DNA from: Clostridiales bacterium
Lineage (GTDB): Bacteria; Bacillota; Clostridia; Christensenellales; CAG-138
Reading direction: 5' to 3'
NCBI GenBank assembly: GCA_019416935.1
Contig: DXWI01000001.1
Span: 124,001-188,000, forward strand
DNA length: 64,000 nucleotides
The notes under the pieces are model-generated. The model made no database searches and was not told where the DNA came from. It worked only from the letters and a program-made list of their open reading frames with translations. The position numbers were made by a program, and so were the translations under genes. Positions 43,290 through 51,739 of this stretch are shown piece by piece (position 1 is the first letter of the stretch; each line of letters begins with the position of its first letter).

Positions 43290-43943
43290 TTACACACAGG
43301 GTTCGAGCGAAATCCAGTCCGTGCTTTGGGTGTACTCCTCGACCTCGTGCTGCGCAATGAGCTGCGTCGTGTGAAGCGCGCCGTCCTCGAGCGTCACCCA
43401 ATCGACCTGCTCCACGCCCATATGCCCGTACTGTACGACCATACCGCCGTCCACATGCGCCCAGAGCCGGCAGTTGCTCCCGGGCGCCGTGCCGATGAGC
43501 CGCGCACCGTTTTCTTCGCACGCGTACACGGACAGCATGGCGTCCGCCTCGCAGTTGCCGGAGCGCGTGATAATCTCCGCCGCGCCGTCGCCATCCATAT
43601 CGAGCAGATACCCCTCGTGGATGGGCAGCGACTCCATGGCCTCAAATATGGGAGCGGCGGCCGCATCGACATCGATCGGTTCCGCCGTGGGTCCGGCGGT
43701 CGGATTCGTTGTCGGGTTCACTGTCGGCTCGGCGGTTGGGCTCATTGCCGGCTCGGTTGTCGCCTCCGCCGCCGGCAGCGCGGCCGTTCCCGCCGGATCC
43801 GCGTCCGCCCCCGCGTTTCTGCCCGCAGAGGTCGTCGTTCAGGCGCTTGCGAGCGTCAGGCACAGCAGCGCGAGCCCCAGATACAGGCCCTTTGATGTTT
43901 TCCTGATGGTATTTATTCGTTTTTCCTCCTGCCCGGATCTCAT
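43290..43943 (-). pseudogene. Lipoprotein gene with in-frame UGA at the lipobox position
   Basis: The frame runs from ATG 43943 (or from ATA 43916, 8 nt after a good AGGAGG) through a signal peptide (SKGLYLGLALLCLTLASA) to a UGA at 43839-43841, then continues in the same frame with TTTSAGRNAGAD, a Thr/Pro-rich linker and a ~105-residue domain ending DWISLEPCV. A lipobox would place Cys exactly at the UGA. So the gene is either a nonsense mutant (TGC/TGT to TGA) or, less likely, uses UGA as an amino acid. TGA is used as a normal stop elsewhere (for example gdhA). No restart site with a ribosome-binding sequence is visible. Function of the domain is unknown. Confidence 0.6.
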
Positions 43944-44157
43944 TTTGATCCGTAACAGTAGACGCAAAAACGGACAAATCGGTTGCAGCACGCCGAAGAA
44001 AAAGCATTGTCAAAAGCAGCCGCCCGTCAAAATACGCGCTCCCAAAAAGCGCGGCGCCCCGCTCGGCGCATCCAAAGCGGGGCCTGTGAAACCTTGTTTG
44101 ATCGCTTGCCGCACGGCGCCAGCCGTCCGCGCAGCCATCCTCCTGAGCGGTCGCCTG

Positions 44158-44970
44158 CTAGAGGGAATAGACCGAAAGATCGTCCGGAACCAGGATCGTG
44201 CCGGGGAACACGCCCGCCGCCTCGGCGGCGTAGCGAACGGCGCGCGTGGAGAGCGTTTCCTCCTCGGTGTGGTAGAGCAGCAGCGTCTTTGCGCCGAGCT
44301 GCGCAGCGACGCGCCCGGCGTCCAGCGCGGTGGAATGGTGCTTCTCGTACGGCTTGAACCGCTCGCGGTCTTCGTACAGGCAGAACGCCTCGCTCATCAG
44401 CACGTCGCTGTTTTCCGCATATGCGCGGCATTGCGGGTTGAACGGTTCGTCGCCCAGACACGTCAGCCTTTTGCCGGAGGGCAGCAGCGCGGTAAAACCG
44501 AACTGGCGCAGCTTCGTGGAAAACAGATCGAAAAACGTGACGGCCATGCCGAGGATGGAATGCGTTTCGCCATCCGTTACGGTGTGAAAATGCACGCGGC
44601 GGTCGAACAGCGCGAGGAATTTTTCCGGCAGCATGAGCGAACAGACCGTTCTCAGCAGCGCAACGCCGTCGCTGTGGCCGTACACGTCCAGATCGCCCGC
44701 ATATCGATCCGACCGCATGAGCGTGGTGATCTTGCGCAGTACCCAGATCATACCGAGCGCATGATCCGTGTGGCCATGGGTCAAAAACAGTGCGCGAATA
44801 TCGGCAAACGCGAGATTTGCCGCTTCGATCTGGCGAAAGACGCCGTTGCCGCCGCCCGCGTCGACGAGCAGCGCGCCCGCGTCGGTTTTGAGCGCAAAGC
44901 AGGTGTTGTAGCAACGCGTTGCCATCGCGTTGCCGGTGCCGAGAATCGTCAGTTGTGTTTCGCCTTGCAT
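44158..44970 (-). CDS. MBL-fold metallohydrolase (RNase Z-like)
   Basis: 270 residues. Metallo-beta-lactamase fold with the metal motif in LFLTHGHTDHALGM (HxHxDH), the upstream TILGTGNAMATRCYNTCF start and the final KTLLLYHTEEE motif. Similar to ribonuclease Z/ElaC and related phosphodiesterases. Whether it processes tRNA 3' ends or other substrates cannot be told from this sequence; the RNase Z exosite is not clearly present. ATG 44970 lacks a strong Shine-Dalgarno site. It precedes no operon partner, with the signal peptidases just upstream at 45013. Confidence 0.8.
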   Translation of the reverse strand: MQGETQLTILGTGNAMATRCYNTCFALKTDAGALLVDAGGGNGVFRQIEAANLAFADIRALFLTHGHTDHALGMIWVLRKITTLMRSDRYAGDLDVYGHSDGVALLRTVCSLMLPEKFLALFDRRVHFHTVTDGETHSILGMAVTFFDLFSTKLRQFGFTALLPSGKRLTCLGDEPFNPQCRAYAENSDVLMSEAFCLYEDRERFKPYEKHHSTALDAGRVAAQLGAKTLLLYHTEEETLSTRAVRYAAEAAGVFPGTILVPDDLSVYSL

Positions 44971-45012
44971 GAGAACTTCCTTATCGTCATGGAGAGATTT
45001 TCCGTGTTTTGC

Positions 45013-45570
45013 TTACGGGTACCATGCCAGCGCGGTATAGGGCGCAACGCGCACGCGCACAACGCCGATCACGCCGGCATAGGGAATGCAGCCAACGCCG
45101 TCGGTGCGGCTGTCATAGCTGAGCGCGCGGTTGTCGCCCAGCACGAACACGCTGCCGTCCGGCACCACGGTCGCCTCCATGTCCCCGATGGCTGCGTCCG
45201 GTGCGAGATAGGCGCTCTCATCGAGCAGGCAGCCGTTGATATACACTGCGCCGGCCTTCATATCGACCGTCTCGCCGGGCAGGGCTACGATGCGCTTGAG
45301 CATCCGTCCGCCGCCCTGCGGATCGTCAAACAGGATCACATCGCCGCGCTGCGGGGCGGAGAAAAAGCGCGCCGCCCGATCCACGAGCAGCACCTGATCC
45401 GCCAGAAACGCGGGCGACATCGTATCGCCGGCCACGCGCACGGGCGTGAGCCACAGGCCGAACAGCACAAAGATCACGAGCGCCGCCACCAGAATGGAGA
45501 ACATCCAGCCGAGCAGCGCCTGCTTGCGATACACACCCTTTCGGTTTTCCGACCGTCTCGTTTGCTCCAT
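45013..45570 (-). CDS. Signal peptidase I-family protein with Thr at the nucleophile position
   Basis: 185 residues of the S26A family with one N-terminal membrane segment (about residues 21-42). Conserved boxes: VRVAGDTMSPAFL, RGDVILFDDPQ, MLKRIVALPGETVDMKAGAVYING, and SVFVLGDNRALSYDSR. The catalytic lysine is K92. The residue that is normally the Ser nucleophile (DSM) is Thr50 (DTM), and PTL is replaced by PAFL. Some activity is conceivable, but a specialised or inactive peptidase is equally possible. It follows the intact paralogue by 63 bp. Confidence 0.87.
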   Translation of the reverse strand: MEQTRRSENRKGVYRKQALLGWMFSILVAALVIFVLFGLWLTPVRVAGDTMSPAFLADQVLLVDRAARFFSAPQRGDVILFDDPQGGGRMLKRIVALPGETVDMKAGAVYINGCLLDESAYLAPDAAIGDMEATVVPDGSVFVLGDNRALSYDSRTDGVGCIPYAGVIGVVRVRVAPYTALAWYP

Positions 45571-45632
45571 GGTTTCCTTTCGTCATCCAAAACGGGCTGC
45601 CGACGGGCGGCGCCGCTCCGTTTCGGCCTCGT

Positions 45633-46202
45633 TCACAGGGTGAAGAACACGCGGCCCACGACCTTATGCCGCGGGATCGGGCCGACGGCCGGGTTGCGGC
45701 TGTCCTTCGATTCGCCGCGGTTGTCGCCCATCACGAACACCTCGCCGTCGGGCACGGTCACGGGGCCGTAATCGGCCAGCATCGTTCCGTTCCAGTAGGC
45801 GCTCTCGTCGAGCGGCGCGCCGTTGATGTACACCGCGCCGTCCCGCACGGCGATCGTCTCGCCGCCGAGCGCGATCACGCGCTTGACGCAGCTCTCGGTG
45901 TAGCCCGGGTAATAGCAGATGATGATGTCGCCGCGCGCAGGCTCCGAAAACCAGTAGCTGACCTTTTCGACGAGCATGTGCTCGCCGTGCACCAGCGTCG
46001 GGTACATCGAATCGCCGTCCACGCGGATGGGCTCCGCGATAAACGCGCGGATGCCGAGCGTGAGCACGATGAGCAGCGCGAGCGACATTGCAAAATCGAG
46101 CCGCCGCCAGAACCGGCCGCCCCTGAGCTTTTCCTGTTGTTCCTCGGTCAGGCGCGAAAGATAGCGCATCTCGCGCCGCGTAAACCCCTCGTCGTGCGTC
46201 AA
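45633..46202 (-). CDS. lepB: Signal peptidase I
   Basis: 189 residues. Cleaves signal peptides from exported proteins outside the membrane. The Ser-Lys dyad is intact: Ser65 in VDGDSMYPTL and Lys107 in CVKRVIALGGETIAVRDG, and the last box is VFVMGDNRGESKDSR. A membrane anchor covers about residues 35-55. It overlaps the DUF951 gene by 4 bp and lies just upstream of the Thr-type paralogue, forming an operon 46.4-45.0 kb with the alpha/beta hydrolase. Confidence 0.95.
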   Translation of the reverse strand: MTHDEGFTRREMRYLSRLTEEQQEKLRGGRFWRRLDFAMSLALLIVLTLGIRAFIAEPIRVDGDSMYPTLVHGEHMLVEKVSYWFSEPARGDIIICYYPGYTESCVKRVIALGGETIAVRDGAVYINGAPLDESAYWNGTMLADYGPVTVPDGEVFVMGDNRGESKDSRNPAVGPIPRHKVVGRVFFTL

Positions 46203-46414
46203 ATGGTGTCCTTTCCGCCCTCGTCCGGCGCCGCCCGCAGCACGCGCTTACAGTTCTTGACGAACACCGCGCGATCCATCATCACGATCCGGCCGCAGTG
46301 GTTGCAGCGGATTTTGACATCCGCACCGGTACGAATGATCGTCCAGGCGTTTTCGCCGCACGCGTGCGGCTTTTTCATGACGGCGCCGTCGCCGCAGGCA
46401 AACGATTCCGTCAT
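46199..46414 (-). CDS. DUF951-family zinc-ribbon-like protein
   Basis: 71 residues. The conserved core reads KKPHACGENAWTIIRTGADV then KIRCNHCGRIVMMDRAVF, giving Cys pairs that may bind zinc. This small family is widespread in Bacillota, often near the cell-wall and secretion genes, and has no firm function. It overlaps the upstream hydrolase (46411-46414) and the downstream signal peptidase (46199-46202) by 4 bp each, so all are co-transcribed. Confidence 0.85.
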   Translation of the reverse strand: MTESFACGDGAVMKKPHACGENAWTIIRTGADVKIRCNHCGRIVMMDRAVFVKNCKRVLRAAPDEGGKDTI

Positions 46415-47358
46415 GCGTCCGCATCCCCGCCGTCCTGAAAGGCCTTGGTATAATTGTACACATCGTAGCTGGGCACCGCCGGCGGAATATACGAGAACAC
46501 GATCTCGAGGAACCGGGCGGGCAGCTCCTCATGGAGCAGGTGCCCGGCGTTTTTCACCATGTAGTAGCGGCCGTTCTGCAAAACGCTCTGAAAATACACG
46601 CTGCCGGACGCGGGATGATACCGGTCCTCGCTGCCCCAGACGCAGAGAATCTCGTGATCGCTCTCCCGGAGCGCATCAGCCGTGCCCTTCATGTCGAAGT
46701 TGGCCACCGCGTACATGAGCGCTTCGCGGGTAAGGCCGTCCGCAATCGGGCCGTAATACTGCTTGACGTCGCGCTCGGTGACGGCGCTCTTGTCCACCAC
46801 GCACTCGCTGAGCATACGCCGGATGTCCCCGGCGGAGAACAGATTCCGCGAAAACACCGCGGATACGCTGTTTTTCATCTGGTGGAACAGCTTGGGCATA
46901 TGCTTGGAGATGCCGCCGGGCGCAATGGCAATGCAATTGGCGACCATGTCGGGATACAGCGTGAGCAGCCGCATCAGGTAGACCGCGCCGGTGGAGAAGC
47001 CGATCATGTGCGCGGACGCCACGCCCTTCTCCGCGAGAAAGCCGCGGATCAAATCCGCCATCTCATCCATGGAATAGGCAAAGCGCTCCGGCCGGCTGCT
47101 GTAGCCGTGGCCGGGCAGGTCGATGGCCAGCACGCGGTAGTTTTCGCTCAGCTCGGCGAAGACGTTCCGCCAGGTGTAGAGCGACTGGCCGATGCCGTGC
47201 ACGAGCAGCAGCGGCTCGCCCACGCCCGCCTCGAGATAGTGCACGCGGATCTGCTCGGCCGCCTCGCCCGATCCCCCCCGCACCGGCATGGTAACGGTCA
47301 CATAATCGCCCACCTGCTCCGAATTGATGAAATATGTCCCAACGCTTGCATCCGCCAC
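46411..47358 (-). CDS. Alpha/beta-hydrolase fold protein
   Basis: 315 residues. The oxyanion/beta-3 segment PLLLVHGIGQSLYTWRNVF, the beta-4 RVLAIDLPGHGYSSRP and the nucleophile elbow HMIGFSTGAVYLM (Ser in GFSTG) are visible; the acid is likely in LCVWGSEDRYHPA and the His in KNAGHLLHEELP. Substrate (ester, lactone or epoxide) cannot be told. It is the first gene of the operon with DUF951 and the two signal peptidases. ATG 47358 has only a moderate ribosome site. Confidence 0.85.
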   Translation of the reverse strand: MADASVGTYFINSEQVGDYVTVTMPVRGGSGEAAEQIRVHYLEAGVGEPLLLVHGIGQSLYTWRNVFAELSENYRVLAIDLPGHGYSSRPERFAYSMDEMADLIRGFLAEKGVASAHMIGFSTGAVYLMRLLTLYPDMVANCIAIAPGGISKHMPKLFHQMKNSVSAVFSRNLFSAGDIRRMLSECVVDKSAVTERDVKQYYGPIADGLTREALMYAVANFDMKGTADALRESDHEILCVWGSEDRYHPASGSVYFQSVLQNGRYYMVKNAGHLLHEELPARFLEIVFSYIPPAVPSYDVYNYTKAFQDGGDADA

Positions 47359-47843
47359 AGTCCTGACCCCCGTTCAATAGAATATGCGGAAAAAACGGCG
47401 CTCCGTTTCCGATATAAGAATACGTTCCTATTTTACCCCGCCAACCGGCGATTTGCAACGGCGCGTCGGCCATGGTAACAGAAAGTTTACCGGAATGGAC
47501 GGCACCGGCGCCCCCCAAAGGGAGTGCGGGCGTTCAAAATCCGCCAAACGGTTCGCGTCGGTGGAGCCGGAGGTGTCGGGGCGTTGGAAATCTTGTCACT
47601 TTGTATCAGTATATCGAATGATTTGCCGCTTTGCCAGCCGTCCCGGACGGTGTGTGCGCATTGTTTACATTTTTCGGGGTTCCTGTTTCCCATTCGCCGC
47701 TTGTCTTGCAACAAAATATTGTAGTGGCAAGAACCCTTTCATATCAGCACGTTTCAACTATTGCATATGTGGTTGTCAATTATTACCCCGTTTACACCTA
47801 TTGGCGCACACGCGGTTAGATTCAACAGAGTGAACTCTTTTCC
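47359..47843. other. Intergenic region, no supported gene
   Basis: 485 bp between the hydrolase start and the restriction-modification genes. GC content falls from about 47.6 kb on. I see no protein-coding or RNA gene in it, apart from short low-quality frames. It probably contains the boundary of the transferred island. Confidence 0.5.
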
Positions 47844-48497
47844 CTAACACTCTTTGCATGTTGCGACAGTATGGTTTGCGTATGTACTCCAATCTGGTTC
47901 ATATTCGTCCGTTGCCTGATTCCCCCACATATCCCATCCTTCTCGATTGCCCCGGGCAAACAATTCCAAATAGGGAGCAGCCGAGCAGCTTTCGACCAAG
48001 GAAACAAACTCATCAGGCTTTCTGCTATGCTCTCGCTTCATCGATCTGATTAAATTGACCTGTGTTCTGCCTGCTTGTTGTGTTCTATTATTTCCGCCTT
48101 TTATTCCGAATAATAGTAGCTCGGTAGTATTACGGAAATAAAAGCCGACACCTCTGCCATCAGGCTCGCCATCTTTTCTAACTTTTTCCCATACCAGATT
48201 CGTTTTATATTCAAATCCCCACGCCCTCATGACCTCTAATCCCTCAGGCAAAAGCGCATTAGGCACCCATAGATATAAATGGCTCTTTTCATCAGTAATT
48301 TCGCTAACTGGCAATTGCTCGATATCATGCAGCTTCATTGTTGAATATCTATTAAGCCGCTTATGCTCTGGTGCCATTTTCCCTGTTCTATTCGCAAATT
48401 GCCACGGGGGATCTGCATAGATGGTTTTGTACTTTTTCCCCTCCGTAAAGCGGCGAAAGTCCTCTATCGTTTCACTCAGGTTGTAATTGTCTTGCAT
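47844..48497 (-). CDS. MT-A70-family DNA N6-adenine methyltransferase
   Basis: 217 residues. The catalytic DPPW motif is at residues 29-32 (TIYADPPWQF), followed by SHLYLWVPNALLPEGLEVM and GFYFRNTTELLLFGIKG. These enzymes methylate adenine in DNA or RNA; the adjacent restriction nuclease identifies it as the protective methylase. Stop and start of the two genes are 2 bp apart. The gene is clearly AT-rich compared with the chromosome, which suggests recent transfer. Confidence 0.85.
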   Translation of the reverse strand: MQDNYNLSETIEDFRRFTEGKKYKTIYADPPWQFANRTGKMAPEHKRLNRYSTMKLHDIEQLPVSEITDEKSHLYLWVPNALLPEGLEVMRAWGFEYKTNLVWEKVRKDGEPDGRGVGFYFRNTTELLLFGIKGGNNRTQQAGRTQVNLIRSMKREHSRKPDEFVSLVESCSAAPYLELFARGNREGWDMWGNQATDEYEPDWSTYANHTVATCKEC

Positions 48498-48499
48498 GG

Positions 48500-49141
48500 T
48501 TAATATCCCTCAACAACTGGTTTTTTAATTCCAACTGCAAGTATAGGGCATCCTCCGTTTCGTCTTGACTTTAACCTATAATCTAGTTTTCCTATCCACG
48601 TTGTACTTGCACCATACTTAGCCATAATGCCCAGATCAGCGAATATCTCATTAAGCTCCTGTGATCTGGTAATAATGATGCCCACTTCGATTAGGCCACA
48701 ATCAAAGTATGTTCTCATTGCTAAAAGATCCCGGTCAAACGTCTGGTCTTTACTATTCCACTCAAGATCAAAAGCAACTTTTCCTTTTATAAAATCAATA
48801 TTATGTCCGTCAATGTAGCCTTCTATCGTCCGTTCATCAAAAGGTTGATCTAGAAAACGGCCTCTCGATTTTCCACGAGGATATAGTTTAACAAGCAAAT
48901 CACCTGTTATCCGAATTTCTTTCCATCCGCGCGGATATAGGGCATCATCGAATTTTCTAGGGATGGTCGATTCGTTGCCGCCTGCAGCTAATAAATCCGC
49001 GGTCGAAATTGATAATCCGGCTAAACAATCTTGAATATCCTTCCATTCGTCTGGAAATGCTTCGCCCAATATCTCTAAAGCATGACCGAAATTATGAAAT
49101 TCGAATTTTTTCAAAAGGTCACTTCTGATATACTGCTGCAT
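48500..49141 (-). CDS. Type II restriction endonuclease, BglII/BstYI family
   Basis: 213 residues, near the length of BstYI/BglII. The likely catalytic core lies in HNIDFIKGKVAFDLEWNSKD, with the following TFDRDLLAMRTYFD and IEVGIIITRSQELNEIF blocks typical of the family. By family precedent it recognises a site with a GATC core (AGATCT or RGATCY), not established here. It precedes the methylase (2-bp gap), ATG 49141 after GAGGTAG. AT-rich, like its partner; part of a ~1.5-kb island. Confidence 0.75.
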   Translation of the reverse strand: MQQYIRSDLLKKFEFHNFGHALEILGEAFPDEWKDIQDCLAGLSISTADLLAAGGNESTIPRKFDDALYPRGWKEIRITGDLLVKLYPRGKSRGRFLDQPFDERTIEGYIDGHNIDFIKGKVAFDLEWNSKDQTFDRDLLAMRTYFDCGLIEVGIIITRSQELNEIFADLGIMAKYGASTTWIGKLDYRLKSRRNGGCPILAVGIKKPVVEGY

Positions 49142-49561
49142 TACACTACCTCAAACTGTTCTTTGATTATCTTTTATCTGCTAGCGTTTCAAACTATTTA
49201 TTTATAATATACCACAGATTTCTGTAGCAGAAAAGGATCTGAGCGTATAGGCTTTTCAAATCATTTGCGCTGCAAATGCACCACAGCAAGCCATCCAGTA
49301 TGCCGAACCGCGAGGCGCGGCGCACATCCCGGCCGCCTTGGTCAGCCGGAAAACCGGCGCTTCTCGGTCTGCCGGTCTGTCTGCTGTGCTCTCAATGGCG
49401 GAGGTCCAATCCCGCCCAGGGCGGCGTAATTTGACAAATACGGGAACATTCGCCGGTGCGTCTTGTATGCGCGCCGGTTTTTTGATACCATAATCAGAAG
49501 GGATGGAACGTCCCGCCAAACGCCCGCAGAAATCTGCCTCAAACAAAGGAGGATATACTCT
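49142..49561. other. Intergenic region right of the restriction island
   Basis: 420 bp. The first ~110 bp is AT-rich and contains a possible minus-strand promoter for the restriction genes (TTGAAA, spacer, GATAAT with a 15-bp spacing). From about 49.25 kb GC content rises abruptly. No gene or direct-repeat att site was recognised. The end carries the ribosome site for the nucleoside kinase. Confidence 0.45.
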
Positions 49562-51271
49562 ATGGAACTCATCATCGACGGCCGCCCGATCGACGCGCAG
49601 CCGGGCGAAACGCTGCTCCAGCTGGTGCGACGGCTCGGCCTCGACACCGGCGAATTGAAAACCCGGCCGCTGGCCGCCTATATGGCGGGCGAGGCCTTCA
49701 CGCTCAACTATGTGCCCGTGCGGCGGACGGACAGCGGCGGAGAGTGCTTGCGCTCGCGCCGTGCGGTGCATATTTCGCGCGGCCATATCGAGCTTGTGCG
49801 CTACGACAGCGACCGCGGCAAGCGCATCTACGAGCATTCGATGCTGTTCGTGTTCCTGCTCGCGGTGCGCGCCTGCTTCCCCACCGCGCGCGTGATGATC
49901 GATTACGCCGTGGGCGCCGGACTATACGCGACCGTGCGGAAGGAGCCGGCGCTGACGGCCGAAGATGTGGAGCGCATTCGGGAGGCCGCGGCGCGCATCG
50001 TGGCGGAGGATCATCCACTGGTGCGGCAGCGGCTCGATATCGACGATGCAATCGAGCTTTTCGCCAAGGACGGCCAGACCGATAAGGTGGATCTGCTCGG
50101 CTGGCGGTGGTTCACCTATTTCGATGTGTACCGCGTTGGCGATTATATGGATTATTTCTACGGCGAAATGTTGCCGTCCACCGGCTTCGTTTCGGTCTAT
50201 GACCTGCGGTTTCAGGACGGCGGCGTGCTGCTGCTGCGCCCGGACGCGGCCGACCCGAACAGGGCCTCCGTCTATCAGCCGATGCCGAAGCTGTCCGCCG
50301 TGTTCCGCGAGAGCGAGGAATGGGGGCGGCTCATGCGCTGCAACAACGTGTCCGAGCTGAACCGGCTCGTCCGCTCCGGCGGCATCCGCGAGCTCATCCG
50401 CGTCAACGAAGCGCTGCACGAGAAGCGCTATGCGCGGATTGCCGATGAGATCGTCGATCGCGGCGCGCGCGCCGTGCTGATCGCGGGGCCGTCGAGCTCC
50501 GGCAAGACGACCAGCGCCAACCGCCTGTGCACGCAGCTGCGCGTACACGGCAAGACGCCCGTGCTCATGTCGCTCGACGACTACTATATCGACCGCGACA
50601 AGATCCTGCCGGATGAGAACGGCGAGATCGATCTCGAGCATATTAATACGATCGATACCGACCTGTTCCGCAGCGACCTGACGCGCCTGCTGGACGGCGA
50701 GACGGTCGAGCTGCCGCGCTTTGACTTCAAGACCGGCAAGCGCGTCATGGACGGCCATACGCTCCGGCTCGACGCGGACACGCCGCTCGTCGTCGAGGGG
50801 TTGCACGGGCTCAACCCGGCGCTGCTGCCGGATACCGTGGACCGCAATCTGGTCTACCGCCTGTATGTGAGCGCGCTCACCACGCTGAACCTCGACGACC
50901 ATAACCGCATCCCCACGACGGATATCCGGCTGCTTCGGCGCATGGTGCGCGACTATGAAACGCGCAACGCCTCCATCGAGCACACGCTGTCCATGTGGGC
51001 GAGCGTGCGCCGCGGCGAGGAGCGCTGGATCTTCCCGTATCAGGAGCAGGCGGACGCGATCTTCAACTCCACGCTCGTATATGAGCCGGCAGTGCTCAAA
51101 AAGCACATCTTCCCGCTGCTGCAGGCCGTGCGGTCGGGCAGCCCGTATTTCGACGAGGTGCGCGGCATCGTGAAGTTCCTGAACTATATCGTGGAGGCAA
51201 ACGTCGAGGACGAAATCCCGCCCACGTCGATCCTGCGCGAGTTTATCGGCGGAAACGCCTTTTACCGGTAA
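49562..51271 (+). CDS. Nucleoside (uridine) kinase-family protein with TGS-like N-terminus
   Basis: 569 residues. An N-terminal TGS/ThrRS-like region (MELIIDGRPIDAQPGETLLQ, then HLVRQR-type stretches) precedes a P-loop kinase domain: VLIAGPSSSGKTTSANRLC, LMSLDDYYIDRDKILPD, LPRFDFKTGKRVMDG and VVEGLHGLNPALLP. This architecture is a common clostridial uridine-kinase-like protein whose physiological substrate is unclear. ATG 49562 follows AAAGGAGG at 9 nt. It is a single gene followed by repeat copy C. Confidence 0.87.
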   Translation: MELIIDGRPIDAQPGETLLQLVRRLGLDTGELKTRPLAAYMAGEAFTLNYVPVRRTDSGGECLRSRRAVHISRGHIELVRYDSDRGKRIYEHSMLFVFLLAVRACFPTARVMIDYAVGAGLYATVRKEPALTAEDVERIREAAARIVAEDHPLVRQRLDIDDAIELFAKDGQTDKVDLLGWRWFTYFDVYRVGDYMDYFYGEMLPSTGFVSVYDLRFQDGGVLLLRPDAADPNRASVYQPMPKLSAVFRESEEWGRLMRCNNVSELNRLVRSGGIRELIRVNEALHEKRYARIADEIVDRGARAVLIAGPSSSGKTTSANRLCTQLRVHGKTPVLMSLDDYYIDRDKILPDENGEIDLEHINTIDTDLFRSDLTRLLDGETVELPRFDFKTGKRVMDGHTLRLDADTPLVVEGLHGLNPALLPDTVDRNLVYRLYVSALTTLNLDDHNRIPTTDIRLLRRMVRDYETRNASIEHTLSMWASVRRGEERWIFPYQEQADAIFNSTLVYEPAVLKKHIFPLLQAVRSGSPYFDEVRGIVKFLNYIVEANVEDEIPPTSILREFIGGNAFYR

Positions 51272-51400
51272 GGAGCCTCCGGCAGGCCGTCCGGCCCCCG
51301 CGGGTTACGAGCGCGGCGATTGGCTCTCCGGCAGCAGATGTCGGATGGGCATCCATCCCGCGGCTCACCGGCGCAGCGGCTCGGCATCCTGCGCCCTCGG

Positions 51401-51604
51401 CTTGTCAAAAAAGTAACGATGCGAACCGCTCCGCCCGTTCGCACGTGAAAATTGCGCAGGAAGAACCATAGAATTCGTCAAAAGCAGCGACCTGCGCGGT
51501 GCTTTTGACGCAGAGCCTGTAGGCTCTGCCGTGCAGCACCAAACCTGCAAGCATATTCCTGCCGCAGCAGAAATTCCGTCAAAAAACAAAGCTTTTTGAT
51601 GGCC
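51401..51604 (+). repeat. Hairpin repeat element, copy C
   Basis: Plus orientation: a short CTTGTCAAAAAAGTAACGAT left end, hairpin 1 (GCGAACCGCTCCGCCCGTTCGC), hairpin 2 (CGTCAAAAGCAGCGACCTGC...GGTGCTTTTGACG), a divergent middle with an extra stem (GCAGAGCCTGTAGGCTCTGC), half of hairpin 3, then hairpin 4 (CCGTCAAAAAACAAAGCTTTTTGATGG). No duplicated flanking stem-loop is evident. It lies between the nucleoside kinase and the TIGR01906 gene. Confidence 0.75.
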
Positions 51605-51661
51605 TGCGGACGCGGTGGTTGGCAGCCGGCGCCCTGAACGTCTGTCAAAAGCAAAAATCTG

Positions 51662-51670
51662 TGCTATACT
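51662..51670 (+). promoter_or_regulatory. Extended -10 promoter of the TIGR01906-tsaD unit
   Basis: TGCTATACT (TGn plus TATACT) 69 bp before the ATG at 51740. No convincing -35. Confidence 0.45.
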
Positions 51671-51739
51671 GGTACTGTTTTGACACGCCCGCCCCAAAAG
51701 CGGCGGCGGTCAACAAAATTCCATGCAAAGGGGATTCAC

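Noticed and set aside
43290..43330. tRNA-like T-arm string GGGTTCGAGCGAAATCC
   Set aside because: It is inside a protein-coding frame; no acceptor stem, D-arm or anticodon arm at tRNA distances.
43642..44013. 123-codon frame overlapping the broken lipoprotein gene
   Set aside because: Composition is Gly/Arg/Asp shadow of the Thr/Pro-rich linker, in another frame.
47844..49141. CRISPR, toxin-antitoxin or phage identity for the AT-rich island
   Set aside because: The two genes are recognisable as restriction nuclease and methylase; no repeats, integrase or toxin motifs are seen.
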